In this document: positions 7,707 to 15,727 of the stretch, piece by piece
How the letters are laid out: every line of letters starts with the position of its first letter
Numbering within the stretch: position 1 is the first letter of the stretch
From: Burkholderiales bacterium
GTDB taxonomy: Bacteria; Pseudomonadota; Gammaproteobacteria; Burkholderiales; SG8-39
Direction: 5' to 3'
Length of the DNA: 46,634 bases
Assembly (NCBI GenBank): GCA_017880775.1
Contig: JADGRQ010000033.1
Location: 1 to 46,634 of the forward strand
Notes under the pieces: model-generated
The model's database searches: none
What the model saw: the letters and a program-made list of their open reading frames with translations, nothing else
Told to the model about the DNA's origin: nothing
Made by a program: the position numbers and the translations under genes

Positions 7707-9176
7707 TCAAGTGCGATCTATGAATCCGGGCGGCGGAACGAATCCGCCGATCTCCTTCGCCAGCAATGCGGTGAAACGCAGCGGCGTGCGGTCCTCGAGA
7801 TACGGCCCGATCGCCTGCAGCGCAAGCGGCAACCCGCCCTTGGAAAGCCCGATCGGAAAGGCCGTCGCCGGCTGGCCCGCCAGCGTCGCGAGCGAAGGCG
7901 GGAACACCTGGATCACGTAGCGCTCCGGCTTGCCGTTCACGACTACGGTGGCGTGCTCGGCGGAGACGATCAGCGGATCGGCGAGTTCGGTGTGCGGAAA
8001 CGCCGGCACCAGCGTGGCCGGTGCGAGGAGAATGTCCCAGTCGAGAAAGAACTTCCGCCACGCAGCACGGATCTTCTCGCGCTCCATCAACCAGCCGAAG
8101 TAGTCGCCGACGGTCGCTTCAGTGCCCTCTGCCGCCGCCTGCGCGAATTCCTCGTCGATCGATCGCAGCAGGCCGGCCAGGCGCGTCCGCTCCGCAGCCG
8201 GCACGCGCGCGGTCATGACCGCGTAGAGCAACCGACGGTACAGCCGGTAGTGCTCGCGCCAGTCGCCGAACTCGGGCGGTTGCGCACGCTGCACCCGCAC
8301 GCCGAGCTTGCCGAGGACCGACTCGATGCGCTCGAGCCCCGCTACGATTTCGGCGTCAATCGGCACCCAGGGCACCGGCGGCAGAACGGCGACCCGGAAA
8401 TCCTTGAGCCGCCTGCCGCGCGAAGGCGGCAACGCCAGCCGCCACGCCACGTCTTCGCCGATGTCCGCTCCGGCGAGGAGATCCATCGCCAGTTCGAGAT
8501 CCTCGGCAGAGCGCCCGATCGGCCCCTGCACGCCCATGATGGCCGCGGGAATCGGCGTCGGCGGAAGCGGAAACTGACCGCTTCTGGGCAGCGCCGTATC
8601 GCTTGGTTTGTGGCCGAACACACCGCAAAACGCCGCCGGCACGCGGATCGAGCCGCCGATGTCGCTGCCCACTTCGAGTCCGGTGAACCCCGCGGCCACT
8701 GCTGCCGCGCCGCCGGAGCTCCCCCCCGGGCTGCGCTCCAGGTCCCACGGATTATTGGTGCGCCCGTACACCGGGTTCACCGACTGCCAGTCGGCGAGCC
8801 CAACCGGAACGTTGGTCTTGCCGAGGAGCACCGCACCCGCGGCCTTCACCCGCACAGTCGCGGGCGCATCGTGTTGCGACACGAAACCTTTCCACGCGGC
8901 CACGCCGCAGGTGGTCGGCAGTCCCTGCACGTTGATGGATTCCTTGAGCGACATCGGCAGACCGAGCAGCGGCCGCTCTTCGCCGCGCGCGCGTGCCGCA
9001 TCGGCTTCGCGCGCCGCCGCCCTCGCGCGCTCGAAATCGCGCACCACCACGACATTGATTTTCGCGTCGTGGCGCTCGATGCGCCGGATGTACAGGTCGG
9101 TGAGCGCCACCGACGAAACCTTCTTGCTGCGCAGCGCGTCGAGCAACTCGGTGGCCGATGCAAACGGGTCTATCAT
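7707..9176 (-). CDS. Amidase (amidase signature family)
   Basis: Hydrolase of 489 residues that cleaves amide bonds using the Ser-cisSer-Lys triad. Lys78 lies in GLPMSLKES, the cis-Ser at about 153 in RSPGGSSGG, and the nucleophile Ser176 in GSDIGGSIRVPA, so the site is complete. The C-terminal end (FPIGLSKGGLPLALQAIGPY, then EDRTPLRF) is also family-typical. I chose the ATG at 9176, which has a GAGGAGA ribosome site just upstream; the longer frame is Arg-rich non-coding sequence. There is no signal peptide, so it is cytoplasmic. The divergent NMT1-type binding protein next door may supply its substrate, which cannot be named from sequence. Confidence 0.93.
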   Translation of the reverse strand: MIDPFASATELLDALRSKKVSSVALTDLYIRRIERHDAKINVVVVRDFERARAAAREADAARARGEERPLLGLPMSLKESINVQGLPTTCGVAAWKGFVSQHDAPATVRVKAAGAVLLGKTNVPVGLADWQSVNPVYGRTNNPWDLERSPGGSSGGAAAVAAGFTGLEVGSDIGGSIRVPAAFCGVFGHKPSDTALPRSGQFPLPPTPIPAAIMGVQGPIGRSAEDLELAMDLLAGADIGEDVAWRLALPPSRGRRLKDFRVAVLPPVPWVPIDAEIVAGLERIESVLGKLGVRVQRAQPPEFGDWREHYRLYRRLLYAVMTARVPAAERTRLAGLLRSIDEEFAQAAAEGTEATVGDYFGWLMEREKIRAAWRKFFLDWDILLAPATLVPAFPHTELADPLIVSAEHATVVVNGKPERYVIQVFPPSLATLAGQPATAFPIGLSKGGLPLALQAIGPYLEDRTPLRFTALLAKEIGGFVPPPGFIDRT

Positions 9177-9268
9177 GCCGGTCTCCTCTTGGATCGCCCA
9201 GCTTGGCATAATATCCGCCGACGTTCCAATCCGTGCTCCAACCGCTGAATCACATCCGGAATCCCGAC

Positions 9269-10264
9269 ATGCCCTCCTCCGCCAGACAATTCCTCGCCGC
9301 CTGCGCCGCGGCCCTGCTGTATGCCCTCCCCGCAGCGGCGCAGGAACGCATCGATTTCGTGCTGAACTGGATCCCCGGCGGCGACCATGCGCCGTTCTAT
9401 TACGCACTCTCCCAGGGGTGGTACAAGGCCGCCGGCATCGACCTCAGGATCGAAGCCGGCAAGGGTTCCAATGCCACCATCCAGCAGGTCGCCTTGGGCC
9501 GGACGCAACTCGGGATTTCAGACATGGCGACCGCGCTGGTGGCGCGCGGCCAGGGCAGCCAGGCCGTGGCAGTGTTCGCCATCTACGAGCAATCGCCCTA
9601 CGGCATCTACTGGCTGAAGAGTTCCGGCATCAGGTCGATCAAGGACTTTCCCGGGCGCAGCATCGGCAATCCGCCGGGCGACGCCGCGCGGGTGATGTGG
9701 CCGGCGCTCGCCAAGATCAGCGGCATCGACCCGAATTCGGTCAAGTGGGTCAACATCACCGCGCAGAGCAAGGTCGCGGCGCTGCAGTCGCGCGCGGTGG
9801 ACATCATCACGGACTTCTACAACGGGCACGACCTGAAGGTGAACACCTTCGGCGCCGACATGGGTTATCTGTCGTTTCGCGAGGCCGGGTTGAACCCGTA
9901 CGGCAATTCGGTGCTGGTGAACGCGGACTACCTGAAAACGAACCGCGGCACGGTCGACAAGTTCGTAAGAGTCACCCAGCGCGCCTATCACCACTGCGTC
10001 GCCGACGGGCGCGCCTGCGTCGAGGCGCTCGTCGCCGCGTCGAGCGGCCAGGATTTGAAAGTCCAGCTCGACCAATGGGAGCGGGTGAAGGAACTGATGA
10101 GCGACGATTTCGCGCGCAACGTGGCGCTGGGCGGCTTCGATCCGAAGCGGATGGAAGCCGACTACACTCTGATTGCCACGTATTTTTCGCTGGCGAAACC
10201 GTTCGACATCAAGACGGCCTACACCAACGAGTTCCTCGACCGGAACGTCAGGATGCCGAAGTAG
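9269..10264 (+). CDS. ABC transporter substrate-binding protein, NMT1/THI5-like
   Basis: Periplasmic binding protein of 331 residues. A signal peptide (MPSSARQFLAACAAALLYAL, then PAAAQ) precedes the family start VLNWIPGGDHAPFYYALSQG, which matches the NWxPxxxHAPFYxAxxxG pattern of pyrimidine-precursor and related binders. The ATG at 9269 fits the signal peptide; a GTG at 9233 would add 12 residues. No permease or ATPase gene adjoins it, so it is an orphan that must use a transporter encoded elsewhere. It is divergent from the amidase operon, with a 92-base gap that must hold both promoters. Its 3' end overlaps the convergent YihY gene by 17 bases. Confidence 0.9.
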   Translation: MPSSARQFLAACAAALLYALPAAAQERIDFVLNWIPGGDHAPFYYALSQGWYKAAGIDLRIEAGKGSNATIQQVALGRTQLGISDMATALVARGQGSQAVAVFAIYEQSPYGIYWLKSSGIRSIKDFPGRSIGNPPGDAARVMWPALAKISGIDPNSVKWVNITAQSKVAALQSRAVDIITDFYNGHDLKVNTFGADMGYLSFREAGLNPYGNSVLVNADYLKTNRGTVDKFVRVTQRAYHHCVADGRACVEALVAASSGQDLKVQLDQWERVKELMSDDFARNVALGGFDPKRMEADYTLIATYFSLAKPFDIKTAYTNEFLDRNVRMPK

Positions 10265-11159
10265 GCGAGACGGGAAACTGCAGCGGCGCATCGGCGTCAG
10301 CCGTGCCGATGCGCTCGTACTCGGCAATCACCTGCGCGCCCAGCAACAGCAATGTGGCGGCGATCTCGAGCGTCAGCAGCACCACGATGGCGGTGGTCAG
10401 CGACCCGTACACCACGTCCACCTGCGACAGCGTGTGGAAGTACCAGATCAGTATGCGGCGGATGACCTCCCACAGCAGGCCGGCGGTCGCGCCGCCGATC
10501 AGCGCATGGCCCGGCGGCATCCGGCCCACCGGCATGAAGTAGTAGATCGAGCTGAGCAGGATGATCTCGCCTGCGACGCCGGCGAGGTGGATCAGCGCGC
10601 GCGAGACTCCGCCGAGCGACCATGCCCGTCCGAGAAAGACGATGCTCTCCTCGCCGACCGCCATCAGTGTTGCAAACACGACGGTCCCCACGAACAGGCC
10701 CGCGCCGATGAACACGATGTAGCCGATGGGCATCAGCGCCGAGGCGAGAAAGTGCCGTTTGCGCTGCGCAATTCGATGCAGGAAGATCACCGAGAATGCG
10801 CTCTCCAGTACCCTGAACGCGAGCGAACTGAAGAACAGCAGCGTTGCCAGCAGGAACCATCCGACCACCTGGCGGTACTCGAGGAATGACGCCAGTTCCT
10901 CCACCAGCGCCCTCGATTGGCCCGGCACCACCCAGCCCAGCGCGCGGCGCAGCGTCACCAGCAGCTCGGCCTGGTCGATCACCTGGGAGAGCACGATCAC
11001 CATCAGGATCAGCAGCGGCACGATCGACAGCAGCGTGTAGTACGCCACCGCGCCCGCGAGCAGCAGGCCCTGGTTGGCGTTAAACGCCCTGAGCACCTGC
11101 AGCGCGAACGCACCGGGGTGCCCGAGGACGCGGGCGATGCGCGGATTGATTAGGTTCAC
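10248..11159 (-). CDS. YihY/BrkB family inner-membrane protein
   Basis: Polytopic inner-membrane protein of 303 residues with about six hydrophobic segments. The N-terminal pattern FNANQGLLLAGAVAYYTLLS and the later MPIGYIVFIGAGLFVGTVVF are typical of the YihY (formerly called ribonuclease BN) / BrkB family, whose function is unsettled; no nuclease activity should be inferred. It is the last gene of a five-gene run on this strand, 15 bases behind the S1/P1 nuclease. Its 3' end overlaps the convergent binding-protein gene by 17 bases, so there is no room for a terminator between them. Confidence 0.93.
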   Translation of the reverse strand: MNLINPRIARVLGHPGAFALQVLRAFNANQGLLLAGAVAYYTLLSIVPLLILMVIVLSQVIDQAELLVTLRRALGWVVPGQSRALVEELASFLEYRQVVGWFLLATLLFFSSLAFRVLESAFSVIFLHRIAQRKRHFLASALMPIGYIVFIGAGLFVGTVVFATLMAVGEESIVFLGRAWSLGGVSRALIHLAGVAGEIILLSSIYYFMPVGRMPPGHALIGGATAGLLWEVIRRILIWYFHTLSQVDVVYGSLTTAIVVLLTLEIAATLLLLGAQVIAEYERIGTADADAPLQFPVSPTSAS

Positions 11160-11174
11160 GTCACGGCGTCCCGG

Positions 11175-12068
11175 TCATCGCCCTTCGAACGCTTCGTTGA
11201 GCACGCGCGCAAGCCGTACGCCCGCCTTGCGGAGCTGAACTTCGATGACGGGCGCCGCCTGCGAATAGTAGGCCTGATCGATCGCCAGCGCGTCCCGGTG
11301 GGTCCTGCGGAAGCACGAGAATTCCGCAGGGAGGGCGCGGTAGACGAGCGTCATGGCGATGTCGTTGCTCTCCTCTACCCAATCGGAAACCGAGCCGCGC
11401 TCCCACGCCGCTTTTTCGGCATCGCCGATCGGCGATGACACGATCGCGTCTTCACGGCCTTTCTCGGCGATCAGCCGCCGCACCATGTGCACGTCCCAGA
11501 TCGCGTGCAGGTTCATGCTGCCGTAAGGCGGATTGTCGCGCTCGCCGAAGAACGACACCTGCACCGTGTTGCCGCCTCGGTCGCCGTGGGTTGCCGCATG
11601 CAGGGGCTGGTGTATGTCCCCCATCAGATGCACGGCCCATTTCAGTGCCTCGTTCCTCCTGTAGATCGGCACTCGCCTGTTCGTGAGCATCTCGACGTGA
11701 CGCGCAAGCTGCGCCGAAGCGCAGGCCCCGCCGGGGCAATAGCGCGCGTAATCCGCTTCCCCGCACAGCGGGATATCGTCGAAATGCCACCGGCCGAGCC
11801 TCCTGCCCCAGGGGTAGTCCTTGATTTCATCGGCCCAGTAGGCGATCTCGCCCAGAGTCTTCCGGCCGGAAAGCTCCCTGTCGGCCAACCGGTCGTCGCG
11901 CAGCAGCACGGCGACCTGCCGCGCGGCCTCGGGAGTCAGATACCTTGCGGCGATGTTGCCGACGATGCGGTGGCCCTCCTCGCCCCAGGCCCGGGCGTTC
12001 CCGGCCGGCATGGCGCAGGCCAGCAACACGGCCGCACACAACGACGCGCCGCGGATCAGTTTCGTCAA
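11175..12068 (-). CDS. S1/P1-type zinc nuclease, exported
   Basis: Exported single-strand nuclease/3'-nucleotidase of the S1/P1 family, 297 residues. The signal peptide ends in GNARA, so the mature protein starts at Trp (WGEEGHRIVG); in this family the N-terminal Trp is itself a zinc ligand, so cleavage is required for activity. Other expected trinuclear zinc ligands are present: His in EEGHR, Asp in YWADEI, His in RWHFDD, the His/Asp cluster in HLMGDIHQPLH, and His/Asp in NLHAIWDVHM. No ATG fits the signal peptide; I chose the TTG at 12068, since the longer frame enters the upstream gene. It would degrade extracellular or periplasmic nucleic acid. Confidence 0.9.
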   Translation of the reverse strand: MTKLIRGASLCAAVLLACAMPAGNARAWGEEGHRIVGNIAARYLTPEAARQVAVLLRDDRLADRELSGRKTLGEIAYWADEIKDYPWGRRLGRWHFDDIPLCGEADYARYCPGGACASAQLARHVEMLTNRRVPIYRRNEALKWAVHLMGDIHQPLHAATHGDRGGNTVQVSFFGERDNPPYGSMNLHAIWDVHMVRRLIAEKGREDAIVSSPIGDAEKAAWERGSVSDWVEESNDIAMTLVYRALPAEFSCFRRTHRDALAIDQAYYSQAAPVIEVQLRKAGVRLARVLNEAFEGR

Positions 12069-12075
12069 TTGATGC

Positions 12076-12390
12076 TCAGGCCGCCTCGACCAGCCGCTTC
12101 TCCGCGCTCTCGACCACCATCGGCGTTTCCCAATCCTGGCGCAAGGGCGGCACGCCCCACCGCTTGGTGACCGTCGCAACCCATTCCGGCGTGTACAGCC
12201 GGTCGGCCGCGGCCCGCGATTCCCAAAGGTAGATGCCTACCAGCGTCTTGCCGTCGTCGCGTATGCCGTAATACTTGCGGATCAGGCCGGGGATGCCCTG
12301 GTAGGTGTGCGCAGTAGCCTTGATGGTCTGCCGCAGGCTTTCTTTAGACGTGCCTTCCGGCACTTGGAACGTCCACATTACGGTGTGCAT
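12076..12390 (-). CDS. Small antibiotic-biosynthesis-monooxygenase-like (dimeric alpha/beta barrel) protein
   Basis: A 104-residue cytoplasmic protein. The pattern QVPEGTSKESLRQTIKATA, then GIPGLIRKYYGIRDDGKTLV, then GIYLWESRAAADRLYTPEW, matches small YdhR-like or monooxygenase-fold proteins that form dimeric alpha/beta barrels and have lost or never had a known substrate. The ATG at 12390 has a clear AAAGGAG ribosome site. It is seven bases upstream of the S1/P1 nuclease start and 26 bases after the toxin-like gene. Function is not established for close relatives. Confidence 0.85.
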   Translation of the reverse strand: MHTVMWTFQVPEGTSKESLRQTIKATAHTYQGIPGLIRKYYGIRDDGKTLVGIYLWESRAAADRLYTPEWVATVTKRWGVPPLRQDWETPMVVESAEKRLVEAA

Positions 12391-12416
12391 GGGGTGACTC
12401 CTTTGGATGAGATTCT

Positions 12417-12752
12417 CTACTCGCCGTACATCTCCGTAATCAATCGCCGCAATTGCCCTGCAAGCGCCGGCGCGAGCGCGTCGATGCGCCGGCCGAGGCG
12501 CTGCTTGCTGAGCGTGCGGATCTGATCGACCGCGATCTCCGCCTTGCGCCCCGCGCAAGTGAACTGGATGCGGCTGCGCCATCGCGGATGCAGGGCCGTG
12601 GTGAGCGGACACACCACAATCGTATCCGAATGCAGGTTCATCGCGTCCTGGCTGATGACCATCACGGGTCGGGCTTTCGCTATTTCACGCCCACGGACCG
12701 GGTCGAGATCCGCGAGATAGACGCTGTAGCGAACGACACCGGGCGCTACCAT
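12417..12752 (-). CDS. Type II toxin, PemK/MazF family
   Basis: Probable sequence-specific mRNA endonuclease toxin of 111 residues. The N-terminal pattern RYSVYLADLDPVRGREIAKA followed by RPVMVIS, then TIVVCPLTT and the AEIAVDQIRTLSKQRLG segment, is the standard PemK/MazF layout and is full length. It overlaps the antitoxin gene by seven bases, in the usual antitoxin-toxin order, so both are made from one message and the antitoxin probably represses it together with the toxin. Nothing appears broken. Whether it is active or domesticated cannot be told by reading. Confidence 0.93.
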   Translation of the reverse strand: MVAPGVVRYSVYLADLDPVRGREIAKARPVMVISQDAMNLHSDTIVVCPLTTALHPRWRSRIQFTCAGRKAEIAVDQIRTLSKQRLGRRIDALAPALAGQLRRLITEMYGE

Positions 12753-13042
12753 CTTTCCTTCGGATCGAGGCCATCCATGAGCGCAACGTCGAGCCCGCTC
12801 CAGTCTTCACGCTCGCGCGCCGCCTCCTTATAGGTATCCTCCCAGGTCAGGCGCTTGTCCGGCTTGCCGCGCAGTAGCAACCCATCCTCGCGCGCCTCCA
12901 GCACCAGCGCGCCCTTGATCTCGTAGCGCTCGAGGATCGCTTTTGGCAGCCGCACACCGCGCGAGTTGCCGATGGCCACGACCTTGAGTTCGATGGATGG
13001 CAGAGCCTTGGCCGGCTTGGCGGATTTGCTCAATTTTCTCAC
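12746..13042 (-). CDS. Type II antitoxin, MazE/AbrB (SpoVT-like) family
   Basis: Antitoxin of 98 residues. The DNA-binding swapped-hairpin domain of the AbrB/MazE type lies at residues 17-60 (ELKVVAIGNSRGVRLPKAIL then ERYEIKG), with the GNSRGVRLPK core that contacts DNA. The acidic C-terminal tail (WEDTYKEAAREREDWSGLDV) would wrap the MazF-like toxin. It begins at a GTG at 13042 after a Lys-rich start. The 88-base gap before it, following the tannase-like gene on the same strand, is where an autoregulated promoter should lie. It overlaps the toxin start by seven bases. Confidence 0.92.
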   Translation of the reverse strand: MRKLSKSAKPAKALPSIELKVVAIGNSRGVRLPKAILERYEIKGALVLEAREDGLLLRGKPDKRLTWEDTYKEAAREREDWSGLDVALMDGLDPKERW

Positions 13043-13130
13043 GGCGTGCTTGGTGCGTGATGAATGTAATTACTGTAATCACATACACGGCGGCCGTCAA
13101 ACACGCCGGGGAGGCGGGCGCAGACTTTCT

Positions 13131-14852
13131 TTACGGAACGTAATCCGTACAACGGTAGTTCGCGGCATTCTTCGGGTCGCCGCTCACGTAACGCGGATAG
13201 TTCGGGTAGCGGCACATCGGGCGCGAGGCGAGCACCTGGTGCGGCGGCGTGCGCGCATCGAGCACCTGCGTCAGCGCGTCGGCCGGGACTTCGCGCTTCA
13301 CCACCCAGCGGTCGAGCACGTCGAGCAGGTTGACCGCGGTCGGCACTTCTGAGCCGTCCTTCGTGCTGCGCGCGATGCCGCCGTGCGTGCTGGCCGCCGA
13401 CACGTACAGGCGCAGGTGCTCGTCCACCCTGGCCTGGCCGAATTTGCCCACCACCGTCCGGTAGTAGTTCATGCCCGCCTGAGCGCTCTGCGCCAGGTCG
13501 CTCGCGTTTTCGCGGATGATCAGCTTCCCGGCGTGCCCGAAAAACGCCGAAAGGTCCGGGTCGGTGGAGTCCATCAGCCGCGATACCTCCTGCAGGCGCG
13601 GCCTGAAATTCTCCGGGTCGTATTTCGTCAGGTCGAAGTTGGCATCCCGCGCGACGAAGTAGCGGATGAAGTTGCCGCCGTAAAGCCATTGGCGGGACTG
13701 CTCGAGCGCGACCGGCAGCGTCGGTCTCGTCTTGCCGGCCACCCATGCGTCCCAGCCGCCGCCGGGAACGTCCTCGCCGCCCGGCAGCCTTGCCGGGTAG
13801 GTGCTGACGCCATTGACCATCGGCTCGATCAACTCATAGGGCGAATACATCTCCCTGACGACCCTGACCTGGGCGTCGGACAGGCAGTGATTGCCCGCGT
13901 CCCCGCCGTCCGGACAGCGCAAGCCGCGCGGGTCGAACCTGATCGCACAGTCGAGGTAATTGTTGACCACGCCGTCCTCCAGCCCGTCGAGTGCGTCGCA
14001 GGCCTTCGCCACGCCGGCGCCCAGCGCCTTGACCTTCGCCGGACTGATCCATGCGTCGGACATCTGCAGCAGCTGCGCGCGCATGAACGAATGATTCAGC
14101 CCGATGTAATTGATCACCGGCACCACGCTCACGATGCCGTCGTAATCGGCCGGGAAACGCTGCGCCATCGTCAGCCCTTCGCGCCCGCCTTCGGAACCGC
14201 CGAAGAAATACGACTGCGCCGGCTGCGTGCCGTAAAAATCCTCAGCCAGAGCGTGCGCGACATCCTTCACCTTCTTGTACGAGGCGAAGGCGAAGTTGAC
14301 CAGCGCCTCATCGTTCAGCGCCCACGCCGCAACTTCCGCCGGCGGGTGTGCATCGGATTGGTGGCCCGAGTCGGTGCCGAAGGTTGCGTAGCCTTGGGTC
14401 AATGGGAGCGGCGCACTGTTGGTTGCGTCGCGCAGCGGGGCGAGGCCGGTGATGAGCGTGCCGTTAAAGCCGCCACCTCCGTATTGCAGGGTTTTGCCGT
14501 TCCAGTGGAGCGGCAGGTTTAGCTCGAAGTTGATCGGGGGGGCGTTGGGATCCAGCGGGGCGATGCTGCCGAGGAGTTGACAGTAATCGGGCGTGGCGGG
14601 TTGCACTGCGCCGTTCGGCTGCGTGCCGGCAGGTTTCGCGCGCATGAGCCGCGCGCTCGCGATCCAGGCTTCGCCGCTTGGGAGGCCGATGCGGTTCGGG
14701 TCGATGCGCTGGTTGGCGATCGCGGGACAGGCCTTGGCCAGAGTCTCGACGGAATGCGCGGGACTTGAGAGTTCCGGAGCGTTGGCGCAGCCGGAAAGAA
14801 CGGCTGCCGCGGTGAGCCACACAAAAGTACGCATCGAGGGCATCTTTCGCAT
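13131..14852 (-). CDS. Tannase/feruloyl-esterase-like lipoprotein without the usual Cys pair
   Basis: Alpha/beta hydrolase of the tannase/feruloyl esterase family, 573 residues, about the usual length. Residues 10-22 end in a lipobox (LSGC), so it should be a lipoprotein. The nucleophile Ser is in FFGGSEGGREGL, the acid in GKLIIRENASD and the His in ASTHGGIARS. Relatives normally have Cys directly before the Ser and directly after the His, forming a disulfide that ties the triad together (CS-D-HC motif); here both are Gly. The ATG at 14852 has a GGTGAGG ribosome site. It follows a family 3 binding lipoprotein by seven bases. An ester of a phenolic acid is the likely substrate by family only. 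Confidence 0.88.
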   Translation of the reverse strand: MRKMPSMRTFVWLTAAAVLSGCANAPELSSPAHSVETLAKACPAIANQRIDPNRIGLPSGEAWIASARLMRAKPAGTQPNGAVQPATPDYCQLLGSIAPLDPNAPPINFELNLPLHWNGKTLQYGGGGFNGTLITGLAPLRDATNSAPLPLTQGYATFGTDSGHQSDAHPPAEVAAWALNDEALVNFAFASYKKVKDVAHALAEDFYGTQPAQSYFFGGSEGGREGLTMAQRFPADYDGIVSVVPVINYIGLNHSFMRAQLLQMSDAWISPAKVKALGAGVAKACDALDGLEDGVVNNYLDCAIRFDPRGLRCPDGGDAGNHCLSDAQVRVVREMYSPYELIEPMVNGVSTYPARLPGGEDVPGGGWDAWVAGKTRPTLPVALEQSRQWLYGGNFIRYFVARDANFDLTKYDPENFRPRLQEVSRLMDSTDPDLSAFFGHAGKLIIRENASDLAQSAQAGMNYYRTVVGKFGQARVDEHLRLYVSAASTHGGIARSTKDGSEVPTAVNLLDVLDRWVVKREVPADALTQVLDARTPPHQVLASRPMCRYPNYPRYVSGDPKNAANYRCTDYVP

Positions 14853-14859
14853 GATCGCC

Positions 14860-15675
14860 TCACCGTACAGCCGGCGCAACGCTCACCCCCCGCAACTCCG
14901 CCGCCTCAATCGCCTTCCCCACACTCCCGGACCTCTTCGCCTCCTCCACAAACACCCCCACATACTCCAGCGCCGCCGCCCGCCCCTTCGGCAGCACGAT
15001 CGTCATCTCCGCAGCGGAAAACCGATCCTCCAGTACGCGCGAGCCGGGCAATTGTTCCGCCAAGCCCAACAACAAGAACCGATTCTGCGCGATCGCATCC
15101 ACCTTGCCCTCGCGCAGCAACGCGAACACTGCCGGCTCATGTTCCGCCGGCACTACCGTAGCGCCCTTCAACTCGCGCTGAAGAAACAAAGCCGTAGCTG
15201 CCCCGCGCGCAGCGCCAATGCGCACGCCTGGCTTGTCGGCATCCGTCACGCTGCGAATCGACGACCCGGGCGCAACCAGATAGGTGAGGTCCACGACCAT
15301 GTGCGGCGGTGCGAATTCGAGCACGCTCTTTCGCGCCGGATCGAAAGCGACGACGGCAATGTCCCACGCGCCCAGCTTCGCGTCCTCCACCATCTTCCCG
15401 ACAGCGGTATATTCAACGAACGCAACCGGCACACCCGCGCGCGCAGCGAGTTCCCTTCCGAGGATGACGGTGGTTCCCTTGAGTTCTCCGCTCGCCTTGT
15501 CCTTGCTGCCGATCACCGGGTTGCCGGTGAACACCGCAACGCGCAGCTTGCCGGTAGGCGCTAGTTCGGCCTCTACCACGGATGTCGGGGCGTTAACTGT
15601 TTTGTTTGTTGCGCTACCGCAACCTCCCAGCAACGCGGCAAAAACTCCGCCAAGCAGCAATGCGATCCTGGCCAT
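14860..15675 (-). CDS. Family 3 extracellular solute-binding lipoprotein
   Basis: Solute-binding protein of 271 residues with a lipobox ending in LGGC (Cys 19), so it is anchored as a lipoprotein. The pattern GKLRVAVFTGNPVIGSKDKA then GELKGTTVILGRELAARAGV, followed by WDIAVVAFDPARKSVLEFA, is that of family 3 (polar amino acid type) binding proteins. No permease or ATPase lies beside it; the only close partner is the tannase-like esterase seven bases downstream on the same strand, so it might sense or bind the esterase product. That link is inferred from position. Confidence 0.9.
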   Translation of the reverse strand: MARIALLLGGVFAALLGGCGSATNKTVNAPTSVVEAELAPTGKLRVAVFTGNPVIGSKDKASGELKGTTVILGRELAARAGVPVAFVEYTAVGKMVEDAKLGAWDIAVVAFDPARKSVLEFAPPHMVVDLTYLVAPGSSIRSVTDADKPGVRIGAARGAATALFLQRELKGATVVPAEHEPAVFALLREGKVDAIAQNRFLLLGLAEQLPGSRVLEDRFSAAEMTIVLPKGRAAALEYVGVFVEEAKRSGSVGKAIEAAELRGVSVAPAVR

Positions 15676-15727
15676 GCGAATCCTCCACCGTGATCAGTTT
15701 ACCCGCGCAAGGGTTATATACTGGGCC

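Noticed and set aside
8608-10542. Long + strand open frame of 644 codons opposite the amidase and across the binding-protein gene
   Set aside because: It is antisense to a clear amidase and out of frame with a clear binding protein; its product is Arg/Ala/Pro-rich without motifs. Long shadow frames are expected in GC-rich DNA. The same applies to the long frames opposite boxB, the second boxB, the family 5 binder and the glycine cleavage genes.
10248-11159. Ribonuclease BN
   Set aside because: This is an old wrong label of the YihY family; the protein is a polytopic membrane protein without nuclease motifs.
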